Shown piece after piece: positions 17,005 to 25,411 of a DNA stretch of 44,915 nucleotides. The notes under the pieces are model-generated. The model worked only from the letters and a program-made list of their open reading frames with translations, was not told where the DNA came from and did not search any database. Made by a program: the position numbers and the translations under genes. Origin of the DNA: Candidatus Nanopelagicales bacterium. Lineage in GTDB: Bacteria; Actinomycetota; Actinomycetes; S36-B12. The first letter of the stretch is position 1, and each line of letters starts with the position of its first letter. The stretch is taken from assembly GCA_017857705.1 (NCBI GenBank), contig JAFMCP010000007.1, positions 1-44,915 on the forward strand. The letters are read 5' to 3'.

Positions 17005-17825
17005 CAACAACCCCTGACACAGGAAGTGCACTTGCTATTTCGCATGTTTCAAAGGTGTTCAACAAGGGCAATGAAAACGAAGTAATTGCACTCTCTGACG
17101 TAAACCTAGATGTTCACACGGGTGAATTTATTTCACTGATTGGACCCTCCGGGTGTGGGAAAAGCACGCTCCTTCGAGTCATTGGAGACCTCACCGGATT
17201 TGACTCCGGCAGTGTGCAAGTTTCAGGAAAATCCCCCGAAGATGCCCGCAAGGATCGTCTCTACGGAATTGCATTCCAGCAGGCTGCCCTCTTTGACTGG
17301 CGAACAGTCAGCAAAAACATTGAACTCCCCCTAGAGCTCGCCGGATGGGACAAGTCCAAGCGTGAAGCGAGGTCTGCTGAACTGCTCGATATGGTCCAGC
17401 TTTCTGAATTTGGCAATCACCGCCCCTGGGAACTTTCCGGAGGTATGCAACAACGTGTTGCAATCGCTCGATCACTCGCTGTCGACCCACCGCTGCTGCT
17501 CATGGATGAACCATTCGGTGCACTCGACGAAATGACCCGTGAACGTATGCAGAATGAGCTCCTGCGAATACGGCTCGATACGGGCAAAACAATTGTTTTT
17601 GTGACTCACTCCATCCCAGAAGCGGTCTACCTCTCTGATCGAGTGGTCGTGATGTCCCCTCGACCAGGTCGAATCACCGCGGAAATAAACGTTGATCTCG
17701 GGGAGCGGACAGAAACGACGCGGGAATCTGATCACTTCTTCCATTGCGTAACATCAGTCCGCGAAGCGCTTCGCCTGCACGACACGTCACGAACATCCGC
17801 TTCTTCATTCCGGGGTGAAGTCTGA
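17001..17825 (+). CDS. ABC transporter ATP-binding protein, SsuB/TauB type
   Basis: 274 residues. Walker A GPSGCGKST (48-56), Q-loop FQQAALFDW, signature LSGGMQQR, Walker B LLLMDEPFGALDE, switch histidine VTHSIPEA, then the VVMSPRPGRI stretch characteristic of the nitrate/sulfonate/taurine group. It overlaps both flanking permease genes, so all three are translationally coupled. It powers the importer whose binding protein is at 18634. Confidence 0.92.
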   Translation: MTTTPDTGSALAISHVSKVFNKGNENEVIALSDVNLDVHTGEFISLIGPSGCGKSTLLRVIGDLTGFDSGSVQVSGKSPEDARKDRLYGIAFQQAALFDWRTVSKNIELPLELAGWDKSKREARSAELLDMVQLSEFGNHRPWELSGGMQQRVAIARSLAVDPPLLLMDEPFGALDEMTRERMQNELLRIRLDTGKTIVFVTHSIPEAVYLSDRVVVMSPRPGRITAEINVDLGERTETTRESDHFFHCVTSVREALRLHDTSRTSASSFRGEV

Positions 17826-18598
17826 TGAATTCGAAACTGAATTATCTGTGGCCTCCGATACTAGTTGCGGCACTATTTCTCGGAGCCTGGCAACTCCTCG
17901 TTGTCATTCAAGACCTTAAGCCTTTCCTTCTTCCCGCTCCAAGTTTGATCGCCTCCGAATTCTCCAATGGTGCAGCGCTAATGTGGGGTGCAGCTTTTTA
18001 CACCGGCACAACCGCCTTCTTAGGACTGTTATTTGGAACACTTGCCGGGCTTTTTATGGCTCTGCTTGCGCAGAGGTTTGTCACTGTCGACAAAATAGTG
18101 ACACCACTCGCCGCCGGGTTGGCAACGGTACCGATCATCGCCTTAACTCCAATCTTGAACAACATGTTCAACATCACCAGTCGCACCCCGCGGGTGCTCG
18201 TCACCGCGATCATTGTTTTGTTTCCCATTTTCGTCAACGTGATGCGTGGCCTCATTCAAGTAAATCCAGTTCAACTTGAACTAATGCGGTCATTAAACGC
18301 GGCTCCGCGAACCACACTTCGAATCCTTCGAATTCCAAACGCCATTCCGTTCTTCTTCACTGGCCTCAAAATTGCGGCGCCATTGGCCGTTATCGCTGCA
18401 TTAGTGGCCGAGTATTTCGGAGGCCCCCAGGAGGGACTTGGTAGTCGAATAGCTAGCGCCGCCGCAAACACGGCCTACGGTCGTGCTTGGGCGTATGTCC
18501 TAGCGGCAATTATCACCGGTCTAATTTTTTACCTAGCCATCATTGCTATAGAGCGCCTCGTAACGCCTCGCAGTTCACAACTACATGCCAAATCTTAA
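17825..18598 (+). CDS. ABC transporter permease, SsuC/TauC type (second of two)
   Basis: 257 residues, about six membrane segments, EAA-type loop LELMRSLNAAPRTTLRILRIPNAIPFFFTGLKIAAPLAVIAALVAEYFGG. It begins within the ATPase stop (TGATG). It is clearly different from the permease at 16135, whereas many relatives work as homodimers of one permease. Two permeases with an NMT1 binding protein recall transporters for pyrimidine-like or vitamin precursors. Confidence 0.88.
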   Translation: MNSKLNYLWPPILVAALFLGAWQLLVVIQDLKPFLLPAPSLIASEFSNGAALMWGAAFYTGTTAFLGLLFGTLAGLFMALLAQRFVTVDKIVTPLAAGLATVPIIALTPILNNMFNITSRTPRVLVTAIIVLFPIFVNVMRGLIQVNPVQLELMRSLNAAPRTTLRILRIPNAIPFFFTGLKIAAPLAVIAALVAEYFGGPQEGLGSRIASAAANTAYGRAWAYVLAAIITGLIFYLAIIAIERLVTPRSSQLHAKS

Positions 18599-18633
18599 AT
18601 GACACACCGGTAAATCAAAAAAAGGGAGAAATA

Positions 18634-19824
18634 ATGAATAGAGGAAAAAGTTGGATTCGCGTCGCAGCTGTAGCTGCTTCGGGTCTTCTGTTTCTCACTG
18701 CGTGTAGCAGTGACGACGAAACAACAAGTGAAACAACAGATGCAGCAACCACAGAAGAGGCCGCCACCGAGGAGGCCTCTACAGAGTGCACAGAACTTAC
18801 TCCTGTTTCGCTTCAACTTCAGTGGTTCGTTCAGGCTCAGTTCGGTGGCTACTATGCCGCCAAGGACTTGGGCTTCTATGAAGAGCAGTGCCTTGATGTA
18901 ACCATTCTTGAGGGCGGCGTTGACATCGTTCCCCAGACTGTCCTCGCTCAGGGTGGCGCAGACTTCGCCATTTCATGGGTCCCCAAAGCTCTAGCTTCAC
19001 GCGAGCAAGGCGCAGGAATTGTTGACGTAGCTCAGGTTTACCGCACATCCGGAACACTCCAAGTTTCATGGGCGGATTCCAACATCACCACAGCAGCAGA
19101 CCTTGCAGGTAAGAAGGTTGGCAACTGGGGATTTGGAAACGAATATGAACTGTTTGCAGGCATGACAAAGGCCGGTCTTGATCCAGCCAATGACGTTGAA
19201 TTGGTGCAACAGCAATTCGACATGCAAGCACTTCTCAATCGTGAGATTGACGCAGCTCAGGCCATGACCTACAACGAATACGCACAGGTTTTGGAGTCAG
19301 TTAATCCTGATACCGGCGAGTTGTACCAGCCTGGCGACTTCAATGTGATCAACTGGAATGACGAAGGCACCGCGATGTACCAGGATGCAATCTGGGCATC
19401 AGAAGAGCGCCTCGCAGATGCCGCGTACCAAGACACCACGCAGCGTTTCGTTACTGCATCACTCAAGGGCTGGATCCACTGCCGCGATAACGCACAAGAG
19501 TGTGCTGACATCATCACGGCAAACGGTTCCAAACTTGGCGCAAGCCACCAACTCTGGATGATGAACGAGGTCAACAAGTTGATCTGGCCATCACCCATGG
19601 GTATCGGAGTCATCGAGGATGAACTGTGGGCACAGACGGTCAGTGTTTCCCTGAACACAAAGAACCTCGAAGGGGCAACAATTATCACCGCCGAGCCACC
19701 AGCTGAGGCATACACGAACCAATACGCGGAAGCTGCAAATGCAGCGCTCACCGCTGAAGGTTTCAATACCACCGGAGATGCATATGCTCCGATCGAAGTA
19801 ACCCTCAATGAGGGTGGCAACTAA
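18634..19824 (+). CDS. NMT1/THI5-like substrate-binding lipoprotein
   Basis: 396 residues from the ATG at 18634, which follows AAAGGGAG; an in-frame extension to 18487 lies inside the previous gene and is rejected. Lipoprotein signal with lipobox FLTAC (C24), then a Thr/Glu-rich linker and the NMT1 fold: SLQLQWFVQAQFGGYYAAKD, the GGVDIVPQTVLAQGGADFAISW pocket region, and KKVGNWGFGNEYE. Relatives bind hydroxymethylpyrimidine, riboflavin and other ring compounds. With dihydropyrimidinase in the same operon the likely ligand is a pyrimidine, dihydropyrimidine or hydantoin. It is the last gene of the operon, ahead of a strong hairpin. Confidence 0.87.
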   Translation: MNRGKSWIRVAAVAASGLLFLTACSSDDETTSETTDAATTEEAATEEASTECTELTPVSLQLQWFVQAQFGGYYAAKDLGFYEEQCLDVTILEGGVDIVPQTVLAQGGADFAISWVPKALASREQGAGIVDVAQVYRTSGTLQVSWADSNITTAADLAGKKVGNWGFGNEYELFAGMTKAGLDPANDVELVQQQFDMQALLNREIDAAQAMTYNEYAQVLESVNPDTGELYQPGDFNVINWNDEGTAMYQDAIWASEERLADAAYQDTTQRFVTASLKGWIHCRDNAQECADIITANGSKLGASHQLWMMNEVNKLIWPSPMGIGVIEDELWAQTVSVSLNTKNLEGATIITAEPPAEAYTNQYAEAANAALTAEGFNTTGDAYAPIEVTLNEGGN

Positions 19825-19833
19825 CAGTTAGAA

Positions 19834-19882
19834 ACATAAGTGTGGGGCAGGGGCATTATTTGCTCCTGCCCCACACTTATGT
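19834..19882. terminator. Strong bidirectional hairpin terminator
   Basis: Inverted repeat with 20-bp arms (19835-19854 and 19862-19881) and loop ATTATTT; all pairs are Watson-Crick except one G-U, and A19834 can pair with T19882. It lies in the 96-bp gap between the convergent binding-protein and aldehyde dehydrogenase genes. No long U-tract follows on either strand, but the stem is GC-rich (TGTGGGGCAGG). It most likely ends both operons. Confidence 0.85.
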
Positions 19883-19920
19883 GCCATTCATATGTGTAAT
19901 TCCAATAGAAACTCAGATTG

Positions 19921-21363
19921 TTAACTTTCCAAATTAGCCATAACATGCTTGATGCGGGTGTAATCCTCGAATCCATACATTGACAAATCTTTGCCGTACC
20001 CTGAATGCTTGAAACCGCCGTGAGGCATTTCGGCAACAAGTGGGATGTGGGTATTAATCCACACGCAACCAAAATCGAGTCCCTTGGCCATGCGCATTGC
20101 TCGACCAAAGTCTTTTGTCCAAACAGATGATGCAAGACCGTAACTCACGCCATTTGCAAATGCCAGCGCCTGAGCTTCATCGGTAAATTTCTGGATAGTG
20201 ACTACCGGACCGAAAATCTCATTTTGAATCATCTCGTCGTCTTGTTGAAATCCTTCGATCACTGTCGGCGGAATAAAGAAACCACGATTTCCCTGTCGAG
20301 AACCACCTGCTACAACTTTGGTGTGCCTGGGAGCACGCTCAATGAAGCCGAGTATCCGATCCATGTGACCAGCATTATTTACCGGCGGAATGAGGCCCTC
20401 ACCCGTGGGACCGTCCTCAAATGTTGTTGATAGCGCCGCTGCCTGCTCAGCCATGGCTGCTACGAAATCGTCGTAAATCCGTGGGGCTACCAGCATTCGA
20501 GTTGCTGCCGTGCAGTCCTGGCCCGCGTTGAAGAAACCTGCAACAGCTAACCACTCCGCAGCAGCGTCAATATCCGCGTCATCAAAAACTACAACGGGCG
20601 CTTTGCCCCCAAGTTCTAGGTGGACTCGTTTGACGTCCATTGCCGCCGAAGCCGCCACCTGTATTCCTGCCCGAACCGACCCTGTGATGGAAACCATTTG
20701 AGGAGTTTTGTGCTCGACCAGTTCCTTTCCGGTATTGCGGTCACCACACACCACATTGAACACACCATCTGGGAGAGCCCCCGACTGAGAGATAAGCTCC
20801 GCCATTTTCAATGTTGAGGCTGGCGTGGTGTCACTGGGCTTTAAAACTACTGTATTTCCCGCAGCGATCGCAGGAAAAAATTTCCAAGCAGCCATCATCA
20901 TGGGGTAATTCCAAGGTGTCACTTGACCAATAACGCCAATGGGTTCGCGACGAACCATCGAGGTATAACCTGCCATGTATTCACCAGCGGACTTGCCCTC
21001 AAGTATGCGGGCCGCGCCTGCAAAGAATCTGATTTGGTCAATCATGGGTGGGATTTCTTCGGTCATGGTGACCGGAACCGGTTTCCCCGTATTTTCACTC
21101 TCAATCGCCACTAGTTCATCAGCATGTGCCTCGAAGGTATCTGCAATTGTTAACAGAGCCTGTTGGCGTTCAGACGGAGTAGAGTTCTTCCACGATTCGA
21201 ACGCAGTGGCAGCGACCGTGAACGCCTGATCGATGTCTGCGGGATCGGATATTGGAGCTGTAGCAAAAATCTCACCCGTCGAAGGGTTAATCAGTTCGCT
21301 GACTGCACCTTTTTGAGTGTCAACAAACTGTCCACCCACGAAGTTTCTTAGTACCTGTGTCAT
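19921..21363 (-). CDS. Gamma-aminobutyraldehyde dehydrogenase (PatD-like)
   Basis: NAD(P)-dependent aldehyde dehydrogenase, 480 residues, by eye closest to 4-aminobutyraldehyde dehydrogenases. Catalytic residues: N152 (TPWNYP), E250 (HLELGGK) and C284 (FFNAGQDCTAATR); the aromatic, Gln-containing run around the cysteine is typical of aminoaldehyde enzymes. It turns 4-aminobutyraldehyde (pyrroline) into GABA and may take 5-aminopentanal from cadaverine. A GGGAGGA ribosome site precedes the ATG. It is divergent from the Lrp regulator and the putrescine-type aminotransferase that would supply its substrate, so it is probably controlled by that regulator. Betaine-aldehyde dehydrogenase is the main alternative. 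Confidence 0.85.
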   Translation of the reverse strand: MTQVLRNFVGGQFVDTQKGAVSELINPSTGEIFATAPISDPADIDQAFTVAATAFESWKNSTPSERQQALLTIADTFEAHADELVAIESENTGKPVPVTMTEEIPPMIDQIRFFAGAARILEGKSAGEYMAGYTSMVRREPIGVIGQVTPWNYPMMMAAWKFFPAIAAGNTVVLKPSDTTPASTLKMAELISQSGALPDGVFNVVCGDRNTGKELVEHKTPQMVSITGSVRAGIQVAASAAMDVKRVHLELGGKAPVVVFDDADIDAAAEWLAVAGFFNAGQDCTAATRMLVAPRIYDDFVAAMAEQAAALSTTFEDGPTGEGLIPPVNNAGHMDRILGFIERAPRHTKVVAGGSRQGNRGFFIPPTVIEGFQQDDEMIQNEIFGPVVTIQKFTDEAQALAFANGVSYGLASSVWTKDFGRAMRMAKGLDFGCVWINTHIPLVAEMPHGGFKHSGYGKDLSMYGFEDYTRIKHVMANLES

Positions 21364-21514
21364 GTTTTCCTCCCACTAGAGATGTGCAACACGGTACCCT
21401 AAAATAATTGATTTCACTCGATTCTTGGATATAAATGTACGGTTTTAGTTGTATAACCGGTCAATTAACGCGGAAAGACTTGATTTTTTGTGAAAATAGG
21501 ACCAAAGTAAGTGC
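21364..21514. promoter_or_regulatory. Divergent control region, aldehyde dehydrogenase / Lrp
   Basis: 151-bp AT-rich divergent region. It contains an inverted repeat CGGTT-N10-AACCG (21440-21459), a candidate autoregulatory Lrp/AsnC site, and TTGGATATA (21425-21433), which matches 8 of 9 bases of the repeats in front of the acyl-CoA dehydrogenase at 26399. Promoters are not certain. Confidence 0.45.
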
Positions 21515-21976
21515 ATGGTCCGTAAATCTGCACCACTTGATGACGCATCTCGCGCGATCATTGAGCAACTTCAACAGGATGGCCGCCGACCGTATGCCAC
21601 GATTGGTAAGGCTGTCGGTTTATCCGAGGCCGCGGTCCGACAGCGGGTCCAAAAATTACATGACCAAGGTGTCATGCAAATTGTGGCAATTACAGACCCT
21701 GCCCAAGTTGGTTATCTTCGTACGGCAATGATCGCAATCAAAGTTCATGGTGATGTGGAGGCGGTATCCAAGCAAATCGAGCAACTACCCGAGATTTCAT
21801 ATCTAGTGCTAGTAACCGGAAAGTATGACCTTTTGGCTGAGTGCGTTGCAGAGGACGATGACCACCTCCTGCGAGTCACAAATTCGCAAATCAGAAACAT
21901 CTCGGGCGTTGTTTCAACAGAAACTTTCGTTTATCTCGGCCTTCGCAAACAAACCTACAGTTGGGGAACCAAATGA
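21515..21976 (+). CDS. Lrp/AsnC-family transcriptional regulator
   Basis: 153 residues. N-terminal winged helix-turn-helix (LDDASRAIIEQLQQDGRRPYATIGKAVGLSEAAVRQRVQKLHDQGVM) and C-terminal RAM ligand-binding domain (AMIAIKVHG ... YLVLVTGKYDLLAECVAED). Such proteins form octamers or similar and sense amino acids or amines. It overlaps the aminotransferase start by 4 bp (ATGA) and is divergent from the aldehyde dehydrogenase, so control of putrescine/GABA breakdown is the natural inference. The ribosome site is weak (AGGA about 13 bases upstream). Confidence 0.9.
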   Translation: MVRKSAPLDDASRAIIEQLQQDGRRPYATIGKAVGLSEAAVRQRVQKLHDQGVMQIVAITDPAQVGYLRTAMIAIKVHGDVEAVSKQIEQLPEISYLVLVTGKYDLLAECVAEDDDHLLRVTNSQIRNISGVVSTETFVYLGLRKQTYSWGTK

Positions 21977-23373
21977 CAACCACGCCGCAATACGTTACCG
22001 AATCAGGATCAGATCGACTCGCGGACAAAGCCCGCGAACACCTTTGGATGCACTTCACCCGTCACTCGACGTATTACGAAGGTGGCCATGTTCCTGTGAT
22101 TACCAAAGGTCAAGGTGCATATATTTGGGATGATCAAGGAAATAAATATTTTGATGGACTGTCAGGACTATTCGTCGTTCAAGCTGGTCACGGACGAAGG
22201 GAACTTGCCCAAGCAGCCGCAAAGCAGGCTGAGGAGCTAGCCTTTTTTCCTATTTGGTCCTACGCACACCCAAATGCCATTTTGCTTGCCGAGAGACTGG
22301 CTCACTTGGCACCGGGAGATCTGAATCGAGTGTTTTTCACCTCGGGCGGAGGCGAAGCAGTAGAAAGCGCTTGGAAACTGGCCAAACAATACTTCAAATT
22401 AACCGGGAAACCCACAAAAACGAAAGTGATTAGTCGCGCAGTTGCCTATCACGGAACTCCCCAAGGGGCCCTTAGCATTACGGGTATTCCCGATGCGAAA
22501 ATCCCTTTCGAGCCGCTAGTTCCCGGTGGAGTGAAAGTTCCGAATACAAACTTTTACCGCGCACCCGAGGAATACCGTGGAGATGAAAAAGCATTTGGTC
22601 TTTGGGCAGCCAATCGTATTGCCGAGGCTATTGAGTTTGAAGGTGCGGATAGCGTCGCCGCAGTATTTGTAGAGCCTGTTCAAAACTCCGGTGGGTGTTT
22701 CCCCCCTCCGCCCGGATACCTGGAGCGTGTGCGCGAGATCTGCGATGAATACGACGTACTCATGGTCGCCGATGAAACCATTACTGCCTTCGGTCGCATC
22801 GGTGACTACTTTGCAATGAACCGATTTGGTGTTACTCCCGACATCATTACCTGTGCGAAGGGAATGACTTCTGGTTACTCCCCGCTGGGTGCAATGATCG
22901 CCAGCGATCGACTCTTTGAGCCGTTCAAGAACGGAACAACTTCATTCCTGCACGGATACACTTGGGGCGGTCATCCTGTTTCTGCGGCTGTTGCTATGGA
23001 AAACCTTGACATTTTCGAGCGAGAAGGTCTCAACCAGAATGTTCTTGAGAACGAAGGGAACTTTCGCCGCACTCTCGAAAAATTGAGCGATATTCCTATC
23101 GTCGGTGATGTTCGAGGTGCTGGTTACTTCTACGGAATTGAATTGGTCAAAGACAAAAATACCCGAGAAACATTTAATGACGCTGAGTGTGAGCGGCTCT
23201 TACGGGGGTTCCTGTCCAAGGCCCTCTTTGACAATGGCTTGTACTGTCGGGCTGATGACCGCGGTGACCCCGTCATCCAGCTTGCACCCCCACTTACGAT
23301 CGGTCAGAAAGAATTCGATGAAATTGAGGGCATCCTGAGAAATGTGTTGACCCAGGCACTCGAAGTTTTGTAG
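21973..23373 (+). CDS. spuC: Class III aminotransferase, putrescine/beta-alanine-pyruvate type (SpuC-like)
   Basis: 466 residues from the ATG at 21973, which overlaps the Lrp stop and has GGGGA seven bases upstream; the TTG at 21961 is less likely. PLP lysine K296 (TCAKGMTSGYSPLGAM), cofactor aspartate D267 (MVADETITAFGR), and the SGLFVVQAGHGRRELAQAAA region typical of putrescine/omega-amino-acid:pyruvate transaminases. Probable role: putrescine (and perhaps cadaverine) to the aminoaldehyde with pyruvate as acceptor. Beta-alanine:pyruvate transamination is the main alternative and would serve the pyrimidine operon. Followed at 9 bp by the PPOX-fold gene. Confidence 0.87.
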   Translation: MTTTPQYVTESGSDRLADKAREHLWMHFTRHSTYYEGGHVPVITKGQGAYIWDDQGNKYFDGLSGLFVVQAGHGRRELAQAAAKQAEELAFFPIWSYAHPNAILLAERLAHLAPGDLNRVFFTSGGGEAVESAWKLAKQYFKLTGKPTKTKVISRAVAYHGTPQGALSITGIPDAKIPFEPLVPGGVKVPNTNFYRAPEEYRGDEKAFGLWAANRIAEAIEFEGADSVAAVFVEPVQNSGGCFPPPPGYLERVREICDEYDVLMVADETITAFGRIGDYFAMNRFGVTPDIITCAKGMTSGYSPLGAMIASDRLFEPFKNGTTSFLHGYTWGGHPVSAAVAMENLDIFEREGLNQNVLENEGNFRRTLEKLSDIPIVGDVRGAGYFYGIELVKDKNTRETFNDAECERLLRGFLSKALFDNGLYCRADDRGDPVIQLAPPLTIGQKEFDEIEGILRNVLTQALEVL

Positions 23374-23382
23374 GGATTTCAC

Positions 23383-24042
23383 GTGGCCAAAGCCCATACC
23401 AATGCAAGGACGACGGTAAAACGCTTACCTGAAAAAGCTAGGACAGATATACAAACATTGCACGCGGTCCTAGACGCCGGTCGAGTTGCACACGTCGGCG
23501 TCGTGGATCACGGGCAACCCATTGTTATTCCAGTGGCTTACGCCCGTGACCGTGACACCGTACTCATTCACGGTTCCACAGCTTCACGAATGTTCAAGCT
23601 ATTGGAGTCAGGTTCACCCGCCTGCATAACGGTGACCGTATTAGATGGGCTGGTTCTGGCGCGCAGCCTGTTTGAGTCGAGCATGAATTACCGATGCGCG
23701 ATGGTGTTGGGGACTTCAACCCGGTTAACTGGCCAGGCCGAATTTGATGCATTGCAGGTGATAACCGAGCACTTGATGCCTGGTCGTTGGGATCATGCAC
23801 GACAACCCTCGCCTAAGGAACTCAAGGCAACGATGACCCTGTCACTCCCCCTTACTGAATTCTCTATCAAAATCAGTGAGGGCCCACCAGATGACTTCGA
23901 AGGGGACTTGGATAGTCGCGAAGGGAAGACAATTTGGGCCGGGCAGATTCCGATCTATGAGCAACTCGGTGTACCCATCCCTGACCAGTTCGTACCGCAA
24001 GGAACCCCTATTCCCGATTACGTAGCCGCCTGGAAACATTAA
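23383..24042 (+). CDS. Pyridoxamine 5'-phosphate oxidase-fold flavin-binding protein
   Basis: 219 residues; split-barrel FMN-binding fold (Pyridox_ox_2 / Nim-like). Seen: GRVAHVGVVDHGQPIVIPVAYARDRDTVLIHGSTASR, the core flavin-binding strand pattern, and a middle YRCAMVLGTSTRL. The C-terminus (IWAGQIPIYEQLG) matches the family. Start GTG at 23383. It is sandwiched between the aminotransferase and the second FAD oxidase in one transcript. True PdxH activity (making PLP for the aminotransferase) is possible but not shown; this subfamily is mostly uncharacterised. Confidence 0.8.
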   Translation: MAKAHTNARTTVKRLPEKARTDIQTLHAVLDAGRVAHVGVVDHGQPIVIPVAYARDRDTVLIHGSTASRMFKLLESGSPACITVTVLDGLVLARSLFESSMNYRCAMVLGTSTRLTGQAEFDALQVITEHLMPGRWDHARQPSPKELKATMTLSLPLTEFSIKISEGPPDDFEGDLDSREGKTIWAGQIPIYEQLGVPIPDQFVPQGTPIPDYVAAWKH

Positions 24043-24046
24043 GTCA

Positions 24047-25411
24047 ATGAACACGAGCCTTTGGTACTCCCAGCGATCCCAGGATCCTCCCGTTTTCAAT
24101 GGAAGCCTTGGGAGTGATATCGATGTTGATCTCGCGATTGTTGGCGGCGGCTTCACCGGCCTTTGGACCGCCTACTACGCGAACAAAATGGACCCAACGT
24201 TGAGGATTGCAATAATTGAGTCCGAATTTGTTGGTTTTGGTGCAAGTGGACGCAATGGCGGCTGGGTATCTGCACTGTTTCCCGCTCACTTCACCTCACT
24301 TGCGCGTGCAAGTTCTCGCGAAGCTGCTCGTCGTATGCACCAGGCAATGGTGAAAAATGTCGCGGACATCGGTCAGGTCGCACATTCACACAATTGGGAT
24401 GTCGACTGGGCCCACGGTGGCACCGTTGTCGCCGCCCGCAGTGCTCTTCAAAACGACCGGGCGCTGGCAGACGTCAAGGAGTTCGCTGACTGGGGCTTTC
24501 CAGATGATTTGACATACCTGAGCGCCAATGAAACTCGGGAGCGAATCAGCGCAACTGATGTCGTGGGAGGAACCTTCACTCCCCATTGCGCAGCAATAGA
24601 TCCCTACAAGTTAGTACGCCAGCTCAGCACCTACGTGCACTCACGCGGAGTCTCAATTTTTGAGGGTACTCACGCTTTGCGCATTGACTCGGGCTCGGTG
24701 TTGACCTCAGGCGCAACAGTTCATGCTCCAAACATAATTCGAGCAACAGAGGGCTACACGAAGACATTGCAAGGTGAGAAACGTTCGATCGCACCCGTAT
24801 ATTCACTCATGGTGGCAACTCAGACACTCTCCTCAAGTATCTGGGAAAATATTGGTCTTGGAGAGCGCGAGACTTTTTCGGACTACCGTAATCTCATTAT
24901 TTACGGACAACGAACCGCAGACAACAGGATCGCCTTTGGTGGGCGCGGTGCGCCGTATCATTTCAATTCCAAGATTTCACCCCACCAGGACACCAATTCG
25001 AATGTGCACCAAGAACTTCGTGCAACATTGCTTGAAATGTTCCCAGTTCTTGCGGGTATTGAGTTCACCAATGCGTGGGGTGGTCCACTGGGTATCGCAC
25101 GTGACTGGTGGGCAAGTTGCAACTTTGACCCAACAACAGGGCTCGGTTCAAGTAGTGGCTACGTGGGTGACGGCGTGGGAACCGCGCACTTGGGTGGCAA
25201 AACCTTGGCCCACTTGATCACAAAAACCCAATCCGAACTCACAACGCTCCCCTGGGTTAATCACGTATCGAGAAAATGGGAGCCCGAACCACTGCGCTGG
25301 ATCGGCGCCAATCTTGGACTGCAAGTAATGCAACGCGCCGATTCACATGAGCAAAAGACGGGGAAGAATTCGCGAAGTGCGGCCTATATGAGCCGCATGC
25401 TTGGCCATTAA
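24047..25411 (+). CDS. FAD-dependent amine oxidase (DAO family, second PuuB-like)
   Basis: 454 residues. Dinucleotide motif AIVGGGFTGLW (G33, G35, G38), GFGASGRNGGWVSA, and a C-terminal GYVGDGVGTAHLGGKTLAHL. It is related to the oxidase at 5145 but clearly diverged. It is the last gene of the lrp / aminotransferase / PPOX unit, with a 4-nt gap upstream. The substrate is probably an amine or N-alkyl amino acid linked to polyamine breakdown. Its stop codon interlocks with that of the convergent CDF gene (TTAA at 25408-25411). Confidence 0.82.
   Translation: MNTSLWYSQRSQDPPVFNGSLGSDIDVDLAIVGGGFTGLWTAYYANKMDPTLRIAIIESEFVGFGASGRNGGWVSALFPAHFTSLARASSREAARRMHQAMVKNVADIGQVAHSHNWDVDWAHGGTVVAARSALQNDRALADVKEFADWGFPDDLTYLSANETRERISATDVVGGTFTPHCAAIDPYKLVRQLSTYVHSRGVSIFEGTHALRIDSGSVLTSGATVHAPNIIRATEGYTKTLQGEKRSIAPVYSLMVATQTLSSSIWENIGLGERETFSDYRNLIIYGQRTADNRIAFGGRGAPYHFNSKISPHQDTNSNVHQELRATLLEMFPVLAGIEFTNAWGGPLGIARDWWASCNFDPTTGLGSSSGYVGDGVGTAHLGGKTLAHLITKTQSELTTLPWVNHVSRKWEPEPLRWIGANLGLQVMQRADSHEQKTGKNSRSAAYMSRMLGH

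Noticed and set aside
18487-18633. 49-codon N-terminal extension of the binding protein
   Set aside because: It lies within the previous permease gene and would hide the lipoprotein signal that begins at the 18634 ATG.
19269-19820. 183-codon minus-strand open frame over the NMT1 binding protein
   Set aside because: Shadow of a well-supported lipoprotein gene; residues are low-complexity Ser/Ala and no domain is seen.
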